Positions 9,453-18,299 of a stretch of DNA of 25,533 nt are shown here, one piece after another. Position 1 is the first letter of the stretch; every line of letters starts with the position of its first letter. The notes beneath the pieces are model-generated. The model searched no databases. It was not told the origin of the DNA and saw nothing but the letters and a program-made list of their open reading frames with translations. A program made the translations under genes and the position numbers. Origin of the DNA: Haplomitrium mnioides (lineage: Eukaryota > Marchantiophyta > Haplomitriopsida > Calobryales); contig JBNGIS010019749.1 of assembly GCA_049999725.1 (NCBI GenBank), positions 1 to 25,533 of the forward strand, read 5' to 3'.

Positions 9453-9575
9453 TATTATAAGAACCATATATATAACCCTATATCAGGAGCTGTACTCATT
9501 CATTCACTCATTCATTCTATACTACTCTCGCTCTCGAAAGCTCTCGTGTGTATGTGCGGTGCTCATGCAATAACA
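9453..9575 (+). repeat. 5' LTR of element B, 123 bp
   Basis: Starts TATTATAAG and ends CAATAACA. It matches 17298-17408 with six substitutions; the length difference is one 12-bp unit in an ATTC-rich stretch near 9502-9520. It begins with TA, not the usual TG, in both copies. The start is fixed by the exact target duplication. Confidence 0.92.
9466..9475 (+). promoter_or_regulatory. Possible TATA element of LTR B
   Basis: ATATATATAA, kept identical in the 3' LTR (17311-17320), and similar AT repeats occur in the LTRs of A. It is the only clear TATA-like site in the short LTR. Promoter activity is inferred. Confidence 0.4.
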
Positions 9576-9588
9576 AGTTATCAGCACA
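9576..9588 (+). other. Primer-binding-site candidate of element B
   Basis: AGTTATCAGCACA follows the LTR end directly and matches the corresponding site in A. ATAAC (9570-9574) and GTTAT (9577-9581) are inverted across the junction. The primer tRNA is not identified. Confidence 0.55.
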
Positions 9589-9869
9589 AAAGGACTCTCT
9601 TCTTTTTTTTTTTCTCTCCAGCTCCCGCATGCGCTCCACCAACACCTGAGAGAACACCAGCATACACCCTTTTTCTCCTATGCGTGAGAAACTCCTTTTT
9701 TTTCCTCCCGACCATTTTTTCTCCCTGCGTGGAATGATCTAACATTGTCGGTCTGTAGCACTCTCTTTTCTCCTTTTTCCTACACTTGAATGTGTTGTAT
9801 ATTCTTTTCCTCTCTAAAAGATCACTATTTTTTTCTTTTCTCCTCCACGACCACCGTACAGGCTAGGGC

Positions 9870-10109
9870 TCGGTCCTTTGTTCTGCTCGCAACCCGCTCC
9901 TTTGTTCTGCTTGCGGCTTGCTCCTTCATTCTGCTTGCGACTTGCTCCTTTGTTCTGCTTGCGGCTCGCTCCTTCGTTCTGCTCACGATTCACTCTTTGC
10001 TCTTGATTGAGGCTTACTGCTTGCATCAGCTCGCAGCTCGCCACTTACTTCAGCTTGCAGCTTGCCATTTGCTTCTGCTCGTGGACCACTATTTACTTCC
10101 GCTCGCGGT
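9870..10109 (+). repeat. 24-bp minisatellite in leader B, about ten units
   Basis: Units resemble CGCTCCTTTGTTCTGCTTGC followed by GGCT. The first five are well matched and later ones drift. Because 24 is a multiple of three, the + strand frame reads an 8-residue repeat (RSFVLLAA-like) and the - strand reads NEGASRKQ-like repeats. The leader of A has no comparable array. Confidence 0.85.
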
Positions 10110-11493
10110 TCTTCTTCATCCTACCCGAAGGCGTGTCTCTCTATTGCTATTTGCAACTCATGTTTTGTTGACTCGCCGACGCCCGCATTCCTGCTCGACA
10201 TTGTTTTTCTCTTCCATCAAGCAGACTCCTCACCATCTAGTCCTTGCAAACTGCTTACTCTTGGTGAACAACAATGCCATTTCTATTCATCTTACATGGA
10301 GAACTACACTTTTGTTTTTCTAGTTGACCACTCATTTGGGCGACATCCTACGACCACTTGACTGGCGACTTTTCTCCTACTCTGGTTCCATCATTCAACC
10401 CTTTTTTTTCCCTTCCTTATTGGTTGTTTTTCATCTGCTCGACAATACCTAAGCAACTTGGCTCACGATTTGCTGATTCGCCGACCATGTGCATGCTCAG
10501 AGCTAACATGCATTGCTAACGTCTATGTTTATAACTCTGGACTGTATCTCTTCACCATTTCTTTGTGACATCAGAGATTCGTAGACCCCTTTCATCTTAC
10601 CTTCATAGAACTTGGATCTCACATTCTGGTATCAGCTTGCTTCGTTTCTGAACAAGTCCTGTTCCTACCACCGAGGTGACCACATTCAAGCAAGAGAATA
10701 GTGAGACATAGGCTGCACAAACCTGTGCACAAGTTCGACCTACCTGCTCATGCAACATCAAAGACCCAAGCGACTACACAGAGACTACATCAACACTCAG
10801 CAAAAGAGCGACACTGCATCTAGTCACTTCAAGCTCTTTCGCTATGTTCTTCATCACTTCCTGGTTCAACTTTCTCAACCTATCCCATTGATTGTATTTT
10901 GGTTCTTTCTCTTTGCTACTGAATGATCTCACCCCCCATGAGGGATACAATTGTTGATTCTGGATCACATCCTGCTATAAGAGAATCATACTAACCTGAG
11001 CTCTGACCCTACCACCCCCCCCTTGAGATCAACCTTTATCTGGCCAACCTGCGACGACTCTATTCTTTTTACAATACTAGATTTGCAGAAAGGCACCACG
11101 ACGATAGGAGGCTAGGTCTGGCTTAACTCAAGCAAATCAACAGGGCAGATCAAGGGGATACAATATCGGCACATATGAAGACATAGAAGATCATTACCAG
11201 GGCAGTCCCTTCATTCATTAGCAACATTTCATTCTTTCATTTCAGTTCTCGGTGATTCATATCAACCATTTCGTAGCTAGTCTAGTTATTTCATGGTTTC
11301 ATTTCAATTATTTCATTTTTCCGCTTAAGGCAGAAAACATAAACAGGTACCAAGGTCCGTGATCGACCAAACTTCGGTCCATCACACATCTGTACACAGT
11401 ACAGAACATCGCAACCTTGACCCAGCAGCTGCACTCACCAGAACTCTTGGTTTATCTACCTCTTTCACAGGAACTCCTTGCAAAACAGAGAAC

Positions 11494-12564
11494 ATGTCAA
11501 ACATGACATCTGTTGAATCTTTGAAATTTCAAGCCCTGAAACTAGATGGCTCAAATTATTTTTCTTGGTCACTCGATGCCACGACATACCTGACATCTAA
11601 AACCATCCGTGAAGTCATCAACTCAGATCACAATGTCACCCCATGTGATGCAGCCAGGACGCTGATCCTACTCAGACATCATATGGTCGAACCTCTCAGG
11701 CTCCAATATCTCAATTTTCATAGTCCCCATCTACTATGGGAAGAACTCAAACTCATATTCGACCACTTGACAACAATATCGTTCCCAGCAGCGAGACACG
11801 ATTGGATCAACCTACGAGTGCAGGACCACACGTCCACTACAAATTACAATAGTGAATTATTTCGCATAGTCTTACAACTAGCAATCTGCGGCCATCCAGT
11901 GACTGACAAAGAACAGACAGAGAAAACTCTATCTAAATTTCTTGTGAGCAATCTCATCTTGGCATCTCAATATTGCAATATGCGATTCACTCGGTATTCC
12001 AAACTCATAGCATATATGCTACTTGCAAGAAAGCACCAACTACTACTCGTAGAAAATGCCAAGAAGCAACCCCAAGGGTCAGCCGCACCCTACCTGAACC
12101 TTGAATCACACTTCGTAGGCTCTAGCCTTTACCCTCGCTCTAGAAACAAGCAATTCTCCAGAGGCAGAGGAAGAAGTAACCTCAGATTCAGGGGAAGTGT
12201 AAGCTTGCCTACCAACAGTCGACCTCCTTATGCAAATCACCAGGATAGAAATCCTAACTGTTGCAATATGACGACAATATAATATGTGCCCCGACGCACA
12301 TGGCACAACAGAGGTGGCAAGCAATCATACAAAGGCCGACAGAATACATTTAGCCCGCGTCAACAACAACAAACTACATGCAATAGATGTGGCACACGCG
12401 GCCACACCCAACACACATGCAGAGTGCCAGTGCACCTAGCGCGCCTTTACCAGCAAAGCACCAAACCTCACACCCATGAGGTACAGGGCAACTTACTAGA
12501 AATGACAGATAACGATGAATATCCACAATACGCAGTACACCTTGAAAGTCACATGACTCAATAA
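11494..12564 (+). pseudogene. gag: Copia gag of element B, one internal stop
   Basis: Capsid/nucleocapsid protein that would coat the element RNA. I chose the ATG at 11494 (MSNMTSVESLKF) because the Copia gag signature LDGSNYFSWS follows about 20 residues later; an in-frame ATG at 11359 would add 45 residues without family support. The core has LLWEELKLIFDHL and LAICGHPVTDKEQ. A basic RGRGRSNLRFRG tract follows near 12165-12195, then a zinc knuckle CNRCGTRGHTQHTC (near 12379-12420), complete as CX2CX4HX4C. TAA at 12280-12282 breaks the frame before the knuckle and TAA at 12562-12564 ends it just before protease. Apart from these stops, the most complete gag of the A/B family here. Confidence 0.9.
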
Positions 12565-14464
12565 GCACTGTTTGACAAGAAACATGGATCTGAGATAACA
12601 TGTATTGTAGACAGTGGGTCATCGCATACTGTTCTGCAAGACCGCAAATATTTCTCATCCATCACTCCTTCTGCTAGACCAATGACTACTATTACAGGCC
12701 ACAATCAAATTGAAGAAGGACATGGTCTAGCGACCATCATTTTTCTAAATGGAACAAGACTAGATATCAAATCTGCAATTTATGCACTAGCAGCAACCAA
12801 AAATCTCATCAGTTTTAGAAATATCAGACAAAACAGTTTTCACATTCAAAAAAGATTATTTCAAGACAAAGAAGTCCTCCACATCCTGACTCAAACCGTA
12901 ACAGGCTTTGACATACGAGAATCTTTCCCCCTATCACCACCAGGATTATACACCACAAAAATATACTCATATCATGCCTCCATCAAAACAGTATCTACAA
13001 CCATTACATGGCATAACCCCCTTGGACATCCAGGCCGTGACATGTTCTACCGCATTAAGAATGACAACAAAGGTATACCAGAAAATGTGCACCCACTACC
13101 ACTGCAAACCCCATGCTTGGCATGCACACAAGGCAAATTGAAAATTGCACCTTCTAATGACAAGACAGCAATCTCGATCCCTTGATTTCTCGAGCGGATC
13201 CATGCTGATGCTTGTGGGCCTATCCACCCACCCTCGAGACCATTCAAATACTTTTTCATCACCATCAATGCATCATCCAAATGGTCAGAAGTATCCCTTC
13301 TTACAACCAAAAACATGGTCTTCTCGAAACTTTTGTCCCAAATTCTCAAACTCTCAGTGCAATTCCCTGATTACCCAATCAGAAACCTGAGAGTGGACAA
13401 CGCTGCAAATTCTCTTCACATACTTTTGATGACTTCTGCACATCTGCCGATATAAACATACAGTACTCAGTACCATATGTACATCTCCAAAATGGCAAAG
13501 CAGAATCAGCTATTAAGAGAATCCAACTCATAGCAAGACCATTACTTCTCAACTCAAATCTCCCCACCTCTGCTTGGGGACATGCAGTCATGGATGCAGT
13601 GACCCTATTGCATTATAGACCATCTGCATTGAACAAGAATTCCCCGCACCAACTTACAGCAGGAATTTTAGCAGATTTATCACATCTATGTACATTTGGT
13701 TGCTTGGTCCTCGTCCCAATATTAAAACCACACCAAACAAAAATAGGACCACAACGCCGGAAAGGCATATACATTGGTTTTGAGTCCCCTCCATCATCTG
13801 ATACATTGAACCCTCAACATCTAATGTGTTTAAGTCTCGATTCACAAATTGTCAATTCTTTAAAGAATCCTTTCCACATCTGACACAAGAGGACAAGGCC
13901 ATACGACCAAAACCTGAGGATAATCTAATATGACACCAACATTTTCCACTGGATTTTGATCAACGAAATGGACATTCAGATGCTGAAGTCAGAAGACTTC
14001 TCAATTTATATGAGATATTGATTAAAATACCTGACACATTTAACAATGCCTCCAACATCACAAAATCACATATAGAAGCTGCAAACGCTCCAGTGCGACT
14101 CCAAAAAATTGATATACTTGCAACCAATATACATCCCAGGGCAAAGCGTGGCAGACCCATAGGCTCAAAGAATAAGCCTAGACTATCAACATCACTGAAC
14201 ATTGCTATAGAGAATGATGAAATAGCAATTGAATATTCCCATACCGGTCAAATATGGGATAGATCCCAGACCACCATGGATGAATCATTCGCATTCTTGA
14301 TATCACAATCAGTGGACAAAGATATACCCAATCCATTATCTGTAAGACAAGCACAATCAAGATCTGATTGGCCCCAATGGGAAAAGGAAATTAATTTAGA
14401 ACTTGGCTCTCTCATTAAACAACAAGTTTTCGGTTTCATCATGCCTCCACCCCTTGATGTGCAT
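12565..14464 (+). pseudogene. pol: Copia protease and integrase of element B, frameshifted
   Basis: The protease active site DSGS lies at 12610-12621. In the integrase zinc domain the first His (in WHNPLGH) is near 13011 and CLAC near 13115-13126. Catalytic residues are Asp 13207, Asp 13396 and Glu 13503; the last two are separated by 107 bases instead of 108, which shows directly the one-base deletion near 13405. A second one-base deletion lies near 13790, just after GIYIGFESP, and a third near 14464 before RT. TGA stops occur at 13183-13185 and 13931-13933. The downstream basic tract RGRPIGSKNKPR near 14147-14182 matches A. These shifts are not at the same places as in A, so they are independent decay rather than a programmed signal. 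Confidence 0.9.
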
Positions 14465-14761
14465 TAACAGATTACATATTTATTTTTGTTCACAAATATA
14501 ATGCGAAAGGTGATGTCACAAGATACAAGGTCAGATTAGTGGCCAAAGGATACAATCAAATTCATGGGCGTGACTATGATCTCACATACTCACTTGTCAT
14601 GAACACTATTACTTACAGACACATGATAGCCTTTGCTATCCAACGTCATCTAACTATGCATATAATGGACGTCATCACTACTTACTTATATGGTGTTCTG
14701 GATACCCAGATTTTTATGAAAACACCCCTCGAGCTTATATCAAGAATGGCATTTCACATTC

Positions 14762-14769
14762 AGGGGGAG
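14762..14769 (+). other. Candidate central polypurine tract, element B
   Basis: AGGGGGAG, identical to this element's own 3' polypurine tract (17290-17297), opens the repeat block at the same place as in A. A second plus-strand priming role is inferred only. Confidence 0.38.
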
Positions 14770-14919
14770 AACAGCCACAGTGCATATGGACCTTTAGTCC
14801 CAAATGGCCCAAATTCTGAGATTAGACCTTTTGTCTCTCACAGCCAAAATTCTGAGAATGGACCTTTTGTCCCTCATGACATGCACTATAAAAATGAACC
14901 TTTAGTCCATAGAGGCACA

Positions 14920-15393
14920 ATGATTCAAAATGGACCTTTTGTCCACAAAGACCTCAATCTGGGGAAAGGACATTTTGTCCTCAATAGCCAACAAATGGAA
15001 GGACTTTCTATCCACAAAAGGCCACTGCCAATCCAGAAAGGACCTTTAGTCCTCACGTCTAAAAGATGATGCCAAATGATGGAAACTAAGCTGAGGAAGC
15101 AGCAAATCAATAGACCTTTAGTCCAACCAACGCACTCGCTGAGCAAGCAGCAAATCATGATTCAAAATGGACCTTTTGTCCACAAAGACCTCAATATGAG
15201 GAAAGGATCTTTTGTCCTCAATGGCCAACAAATGGAAGGACCTTCTGTCTACGAAAGGCCACTGCCAATCCAGAAAGGACCTTTAGTCCTCACGTCTAAA
15301 AGACAATGCCAAATGACGAAAACTAAGTTGAGCAAGCAGCAAATCAATGGACCTTTAGTCCAACCAGCGCACTCGCTGAGCAAGCAACAAATG
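14920..15393 (+). repeat. 237-bp tandem duplication within the repeat block, element B
   Basis: 14920-15156 and 15157-15393 are close copies; A has a single copy. The period of 237 bp is 79 codons, so the RT frame is kept. The second copy lacks the TGA found in the first at 15067. Confidence 0.88.
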
Positions 15394-16924
15394 AATGGAG
15401 CTTTAGTCCGGCCAGCGCACTCGCTGAGCATGTAGCACTCCAAAAGACCTTTAGTCCAGCCAGCCAAGTTGTTGAGCAAACAAAGCTGCAGAAGACCTTT
15501 AGTCCCATATATCTACAAGCTGCAAAGTGGACCTTTAGTCCCCCATCATCAAAGTATTCCACATAACAATGTGAAGTTGGCAAAGCATTCTATAAATGCA
15601 TCTAGATTACATATCGATCAACCAAGCACACAAATGGCAGTTCAAGTCCTGAGATCGATATATGGACTCAAACAGAGTGGCAAAAATTGGTACCAGAGAT
15701 TCAAATAAGAAATGATGACACTAAATTTTACAAATGATGACATTGCTCCATGCCTATTTATGAAACACCAAGGCTCTGAATATGTCGTAGTTGCACTCTA
15801 TGAAGACGACATAAACATTTTTGGCACAAAAGCTTTAGCTACCAATACTATCGCCAAACTGAAGGATATATTTGAAATGCGAGGCATTGGAGAACTTGAT
15901 CTCTGTTTGAGCATATACCCAGTTTGAGCATATGCCCAATGGTATACTGATCCATCAATCCACATATACGGCCAAGATTCTCAAGCAATTCAATATGGAC
16001 AATGCTCACCCAATAAGCACCCCAATGGAATTGAGATCTTCGGACCCAACAAAGGACATGTTCGGAAAATGCAAAGAACATGAATCAATTTTGGGATCAG
16101 AAAAACCATACTTGTCAGCAATAGGAGCACTCATGTACCTTGCAAATCAGACTAGACCTGATATATCTTTTGTAGTAAATATGCTTCCAAGGCACAGCTC
16201 TCAAGCCACTATTCGCCACTAGAACGACCTCAAACGCATTTTCAGATACTTGAAAGGTACCAAAGATATAGGACTCTTTTTCCCTAAAAGTGCATCAAAT
16301 GAGATTGTCGGCTACGTCGACGCTGGATATCTATTTGATCTTGATGATGCAAAGTCTCAAACAGGATATGTTTTCCGTAAAGGAAACACTGCTATCTCAT
16401 GGAAAAGCACCAAGCAAACTATTACTACTACCTCGACCAATCATGCAGAGATTATTGCTTTTTATAAGGCTAGTAGGGAAGGTATATAGCTCCGACAACT
16501 TATTGACCATATCAACATCAATACGGGCCAGCCCATACTTGATTCCCCTATTGTAATATACGAGGATAATCGACCATGTGTTGACCAGATTGCTTAAGGC
16601 TTTATTAAGGGTGATAGAATTAAACATATTGCTCCTAAATTCTCTTACACCCATGAGCAACATGGTGATAAAATCAATGTCCAATGAATAGCCAGCAAAG
16701 ATAACAGAGCAGATATCTTCACCAAACCACTTCCACTCGCCCTGCACATTGCACATACTAAGGGGCTTGGTTTGAGAAGACTCTCTAAATTATAGCAGAA
16801 CAGTATACAATAACTGCTTGAATATTTATACATTTATTTCCACCCATCTCTAACCTTTAGTCATGAAGATCAAGGATTGCAAAGACGATTACTTATTTTG
16901 AAGCAAATGCCTAATCTTGTCTGA

Positions 16925-16984
16925 ATGTCATAAAGGTAATGACATGAGCATATTATATCAGAAGCTGACATCACTTCTCAGCTT
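16925..16984 (+). other. Two conserved RNA hairpins in 3' UTR, element B
   Basis: Hairpin 1 has ATGTCAT (16925-16931) and ATGACAT (16939-16945) around a 7-base loop that differs from A. Hairpin 2 has AAGCTG (16962-16967) and CAGCTT (16979-16984) around the same 11-base loop as A (ACATCACTTCT). Stems persist while loop 1 changes. Confidence 0.55.
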
Positions 16985-17289
16985 TTGAGGCTGACATCAT
17001 TTTTTCAGACAGATCTTCAAGGCACAAAGAGAGGATACATATCAATGAAGACGCAACAACACCACACAGCAATATGACAACATTGCTATACTCTTGAAAA
17101 CAGAAATTTTTGAAAAGCTTTTTCTTTCTTTTGACATTATCCACCTATAAATATGTGGTGGCACTCTTTCCCTCAGAAGAAAGCGGGAGGGTTTTAATGA
17201 GACCACACATGCATAGGATTTGGATCTGGAATTCTATAGATATATAGTCCTTTTTAAATGTGGCTGATTATTAGTAGAAGAATCGACCA

Positions 17290-17297
17290 AGGGGGAG
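17290..17297 (+). other. 3' polypurine tract of element B
   Basis: AGGGGGAG ends exactly where the 3' LTR begins. Confidence 0.88.
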
Positions 17298-17408
17298 TAT
17301 TATAGGGACCATATATATAACCCTATATCAGGAGTTGTACTCATTCATTCTATACTATTGTCGCTCTCGAAAGCTCTCGTATGTATGTGCGGTGCTCATG
17401 CAATAACA
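17298..17408 (+). repeat. 3' LTR of element B, 111 bp
   Basis: Starts TATTATAGGG and ends CAATAACA. It is about 95% identical to the 5' LTR over aligned bases and lacks one 12-bp ATTC-rich unit. Confidence 0.92.
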
Positions 17409-17413
17409 TGCAT
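17409..17413 (+). repeat. Target-site duplication, right copy (TGCAT)
   Basis: Exact copy of 9448-9452, closing element B. Confidence 0.9.
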
Positions 17414-18299
17414 ACTTTAGATTATATCATTCTCTACAAATAATATTAACTTGAAATCTATTCTAAACACAATAGTACGGCTAGGCAAAGTAAATCATTT
17501 GGATAACTTTGCATTGTTTCTAGGTATCCTCCAATGAAAATCAATATCTCTAGTCTTCATTTTTTGCCAAAAGTATGCTTCTTAAACAATTCAGATGAAA
17601 TCCCTCCTACATAATGACACACAATTATTTTTGCAAATGAAATTCTTCTCAACCTTTGTAATCAATCTAAGATCAAGTTTTCTCTTAATAAAGCTCTCAT
17701 CATAATTAACTTTTGGCAAAGAATTATTACGTAAAGGATTTACTATTTTGGTTTTGGCCTGCATAAAGTAGTCTTATGCTTGGCTGGTCAATTTGGTTTG
17801 TATGCATATCTAGCTAATAGAGACAAAGTATTATCTTAGAGGTCTTTTTTATTATCTTATGTATTTTTTTGTTTTGGAATGTACTTCTTATCAAGATCAT
17901 AGAGCATTCAAATCTTAGTATTGTAAGAGCTCGACCATACCAAAATTGCATCTTCCACAAACTCTTGATTGAGAATCATCCCTAGTACTTTCTCTTGAAG
18001 ATTTGATCATCTGTTTCATTTTTCAGTATGATGATCTATATATTGTTTGCAATCCAACTTATTTACTACTCATCGATTGATTCAAAATCGTTAAGTGTGA
18101 CAAAAAATCATAATCAAGGTTACTTGGAAGCACACTCAAGTCAATCTTTTTTTATGAAGTTTTTATTATAAATTTTTAAAAATACAGTCTCCATGTAAAA
18201 CAAGTATATCATATTTATAATGGTTTATCATATCATGGTTTAACAATGCTAAATCATAGACATTGCCGAATGAAACAAGAATTCAATAGTGTTTTTTTG
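17414..18299. other. AT-rich spacer, no gene seen
   Basis: Continues 9001-9447 across the insertion point of B. Stops are frequent in all frames and no family match is convincing. Confidence 0.55.

Larger units (their letters stand above)
9576..11493 (+). other. Leader of element B
   Basis: A 1.9-kb leader, CT-rich in its first half, with a 24-bp minisatellite at 9870-10109 and ATTTCATT-rich sequence near 11210-11330. Blocks near the primer site and near 10822-10875 align with the leader of A. Open frames, including one across the minisatellite, look accidental: they match no family and are not kept in A. Gag starts at 11494. Confidence 0.7.
14762..15633 (+). repeat. GP[F/L]V tandem-repeat block inside RT, element B
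   Basis: An 872-bp block at the same RT site as in A. Eighteen cores start at 14788, 14824, 14860, 14896, 14932, 14968, 15001, 15040, 15112, 15169, 15205, 15238, 15277, 15349, 15397, 15445, 15493 and 15529. Steps are 36, 33, 39, 72, 57 or 48 bp, all multiples of three. The first five 36-bp steps and the 33/39 pair match those of A unit for unit. The 16-residue units near 15349-15493 share SKQQINGPLVQPAHSL-like sequence. The RT frame is the same before and after the block. Stops inside are TGA 15067-15069 and TAG 15433-15435, both absent from the aligned units. Function unknown. Confidence 0.93.
14465..16795 (+). pseudogene. pol: Copia reverse transcriptase and RNase H of element B, interrupted
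   Basis: The RT N-terminus (RLVAKGYNQIHGRDYDLTYS) leads to motif A with its catalytic Asp intact (GAC 14668-14670, MDVITTYLYG). The repeat block 14762-15633 follows, then YGLKQSG near 15661, then motif C as YEDD (15799-15810): both Asp are kept but the usual Val is Glu. A four-base insertion near 15910 (local duplication of AGTTTGAGCATAT) shifts the frame. RNase H has GYVDAGY near 16309, HAEIIAFYKA near 16443 and YEDNRPC near 16560. Stops are at 15067, 15433, 15706, 16220 and 16487, with others near 16597 and 16687. Pol ends at TAG 16793-16795. The stop at 15706 is also present in A (5063). Confidence 0.92.
16796..17297 (+). other. 3' untranslated region of element B
   Basis: Aligns in blocks with 6149-6663 of A: the CTTTAGTC.TGAAGATCAA block near 16855, the hairpins at 16925-16984 and the GTGGCACTCTTTCCCTCAGA block near 17157. 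No open frame of note. Confidence 0.75.
9453..17408 (+). mobile_element. Copia element B, complete in extent but defective
   Basis: A 7956-bp Ty1/copia element bounded by LTRs of 123 and 111 bp and the target duplication TGCAT. It has a primer site, a 1.9-kb leader with a minisatellite, gag, protease, integrase, an RT interrupted by a GP[F/L]V repeat block, RNase H, a 3' UTR with hairpins and a polypurine tract. It belongs to the same family as A and retains the gag N-terminus that A lost. The aligned LTRs differ at six of about 111 positions plus one 12-bp indel. The coding region has at least four frame changes (near 13405, 13790, 14464 and 15910) and about ten stops, so it cannot be autonomous now. 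Confidence 0.95.

Noticed and set aside
9790-10323. 177-codon open frame in the leader of B
   Set aside because: Mostly the translated 24-bp minisatellite; absent from A; no plausible protein features.
14440-14480. Programmed frameshift between integrase and RT in the A/B family
   Set aside because: The frame change sits near 3978 in A but near 14464 in B, each explained by a separate one-base deletion, and no slippery heptamer is evident.
17414-18299. Host gene exons in the spacer after element B
   Set aside because: No frame longer than chance, no splice-compatible coding blocks and no recognisable family.
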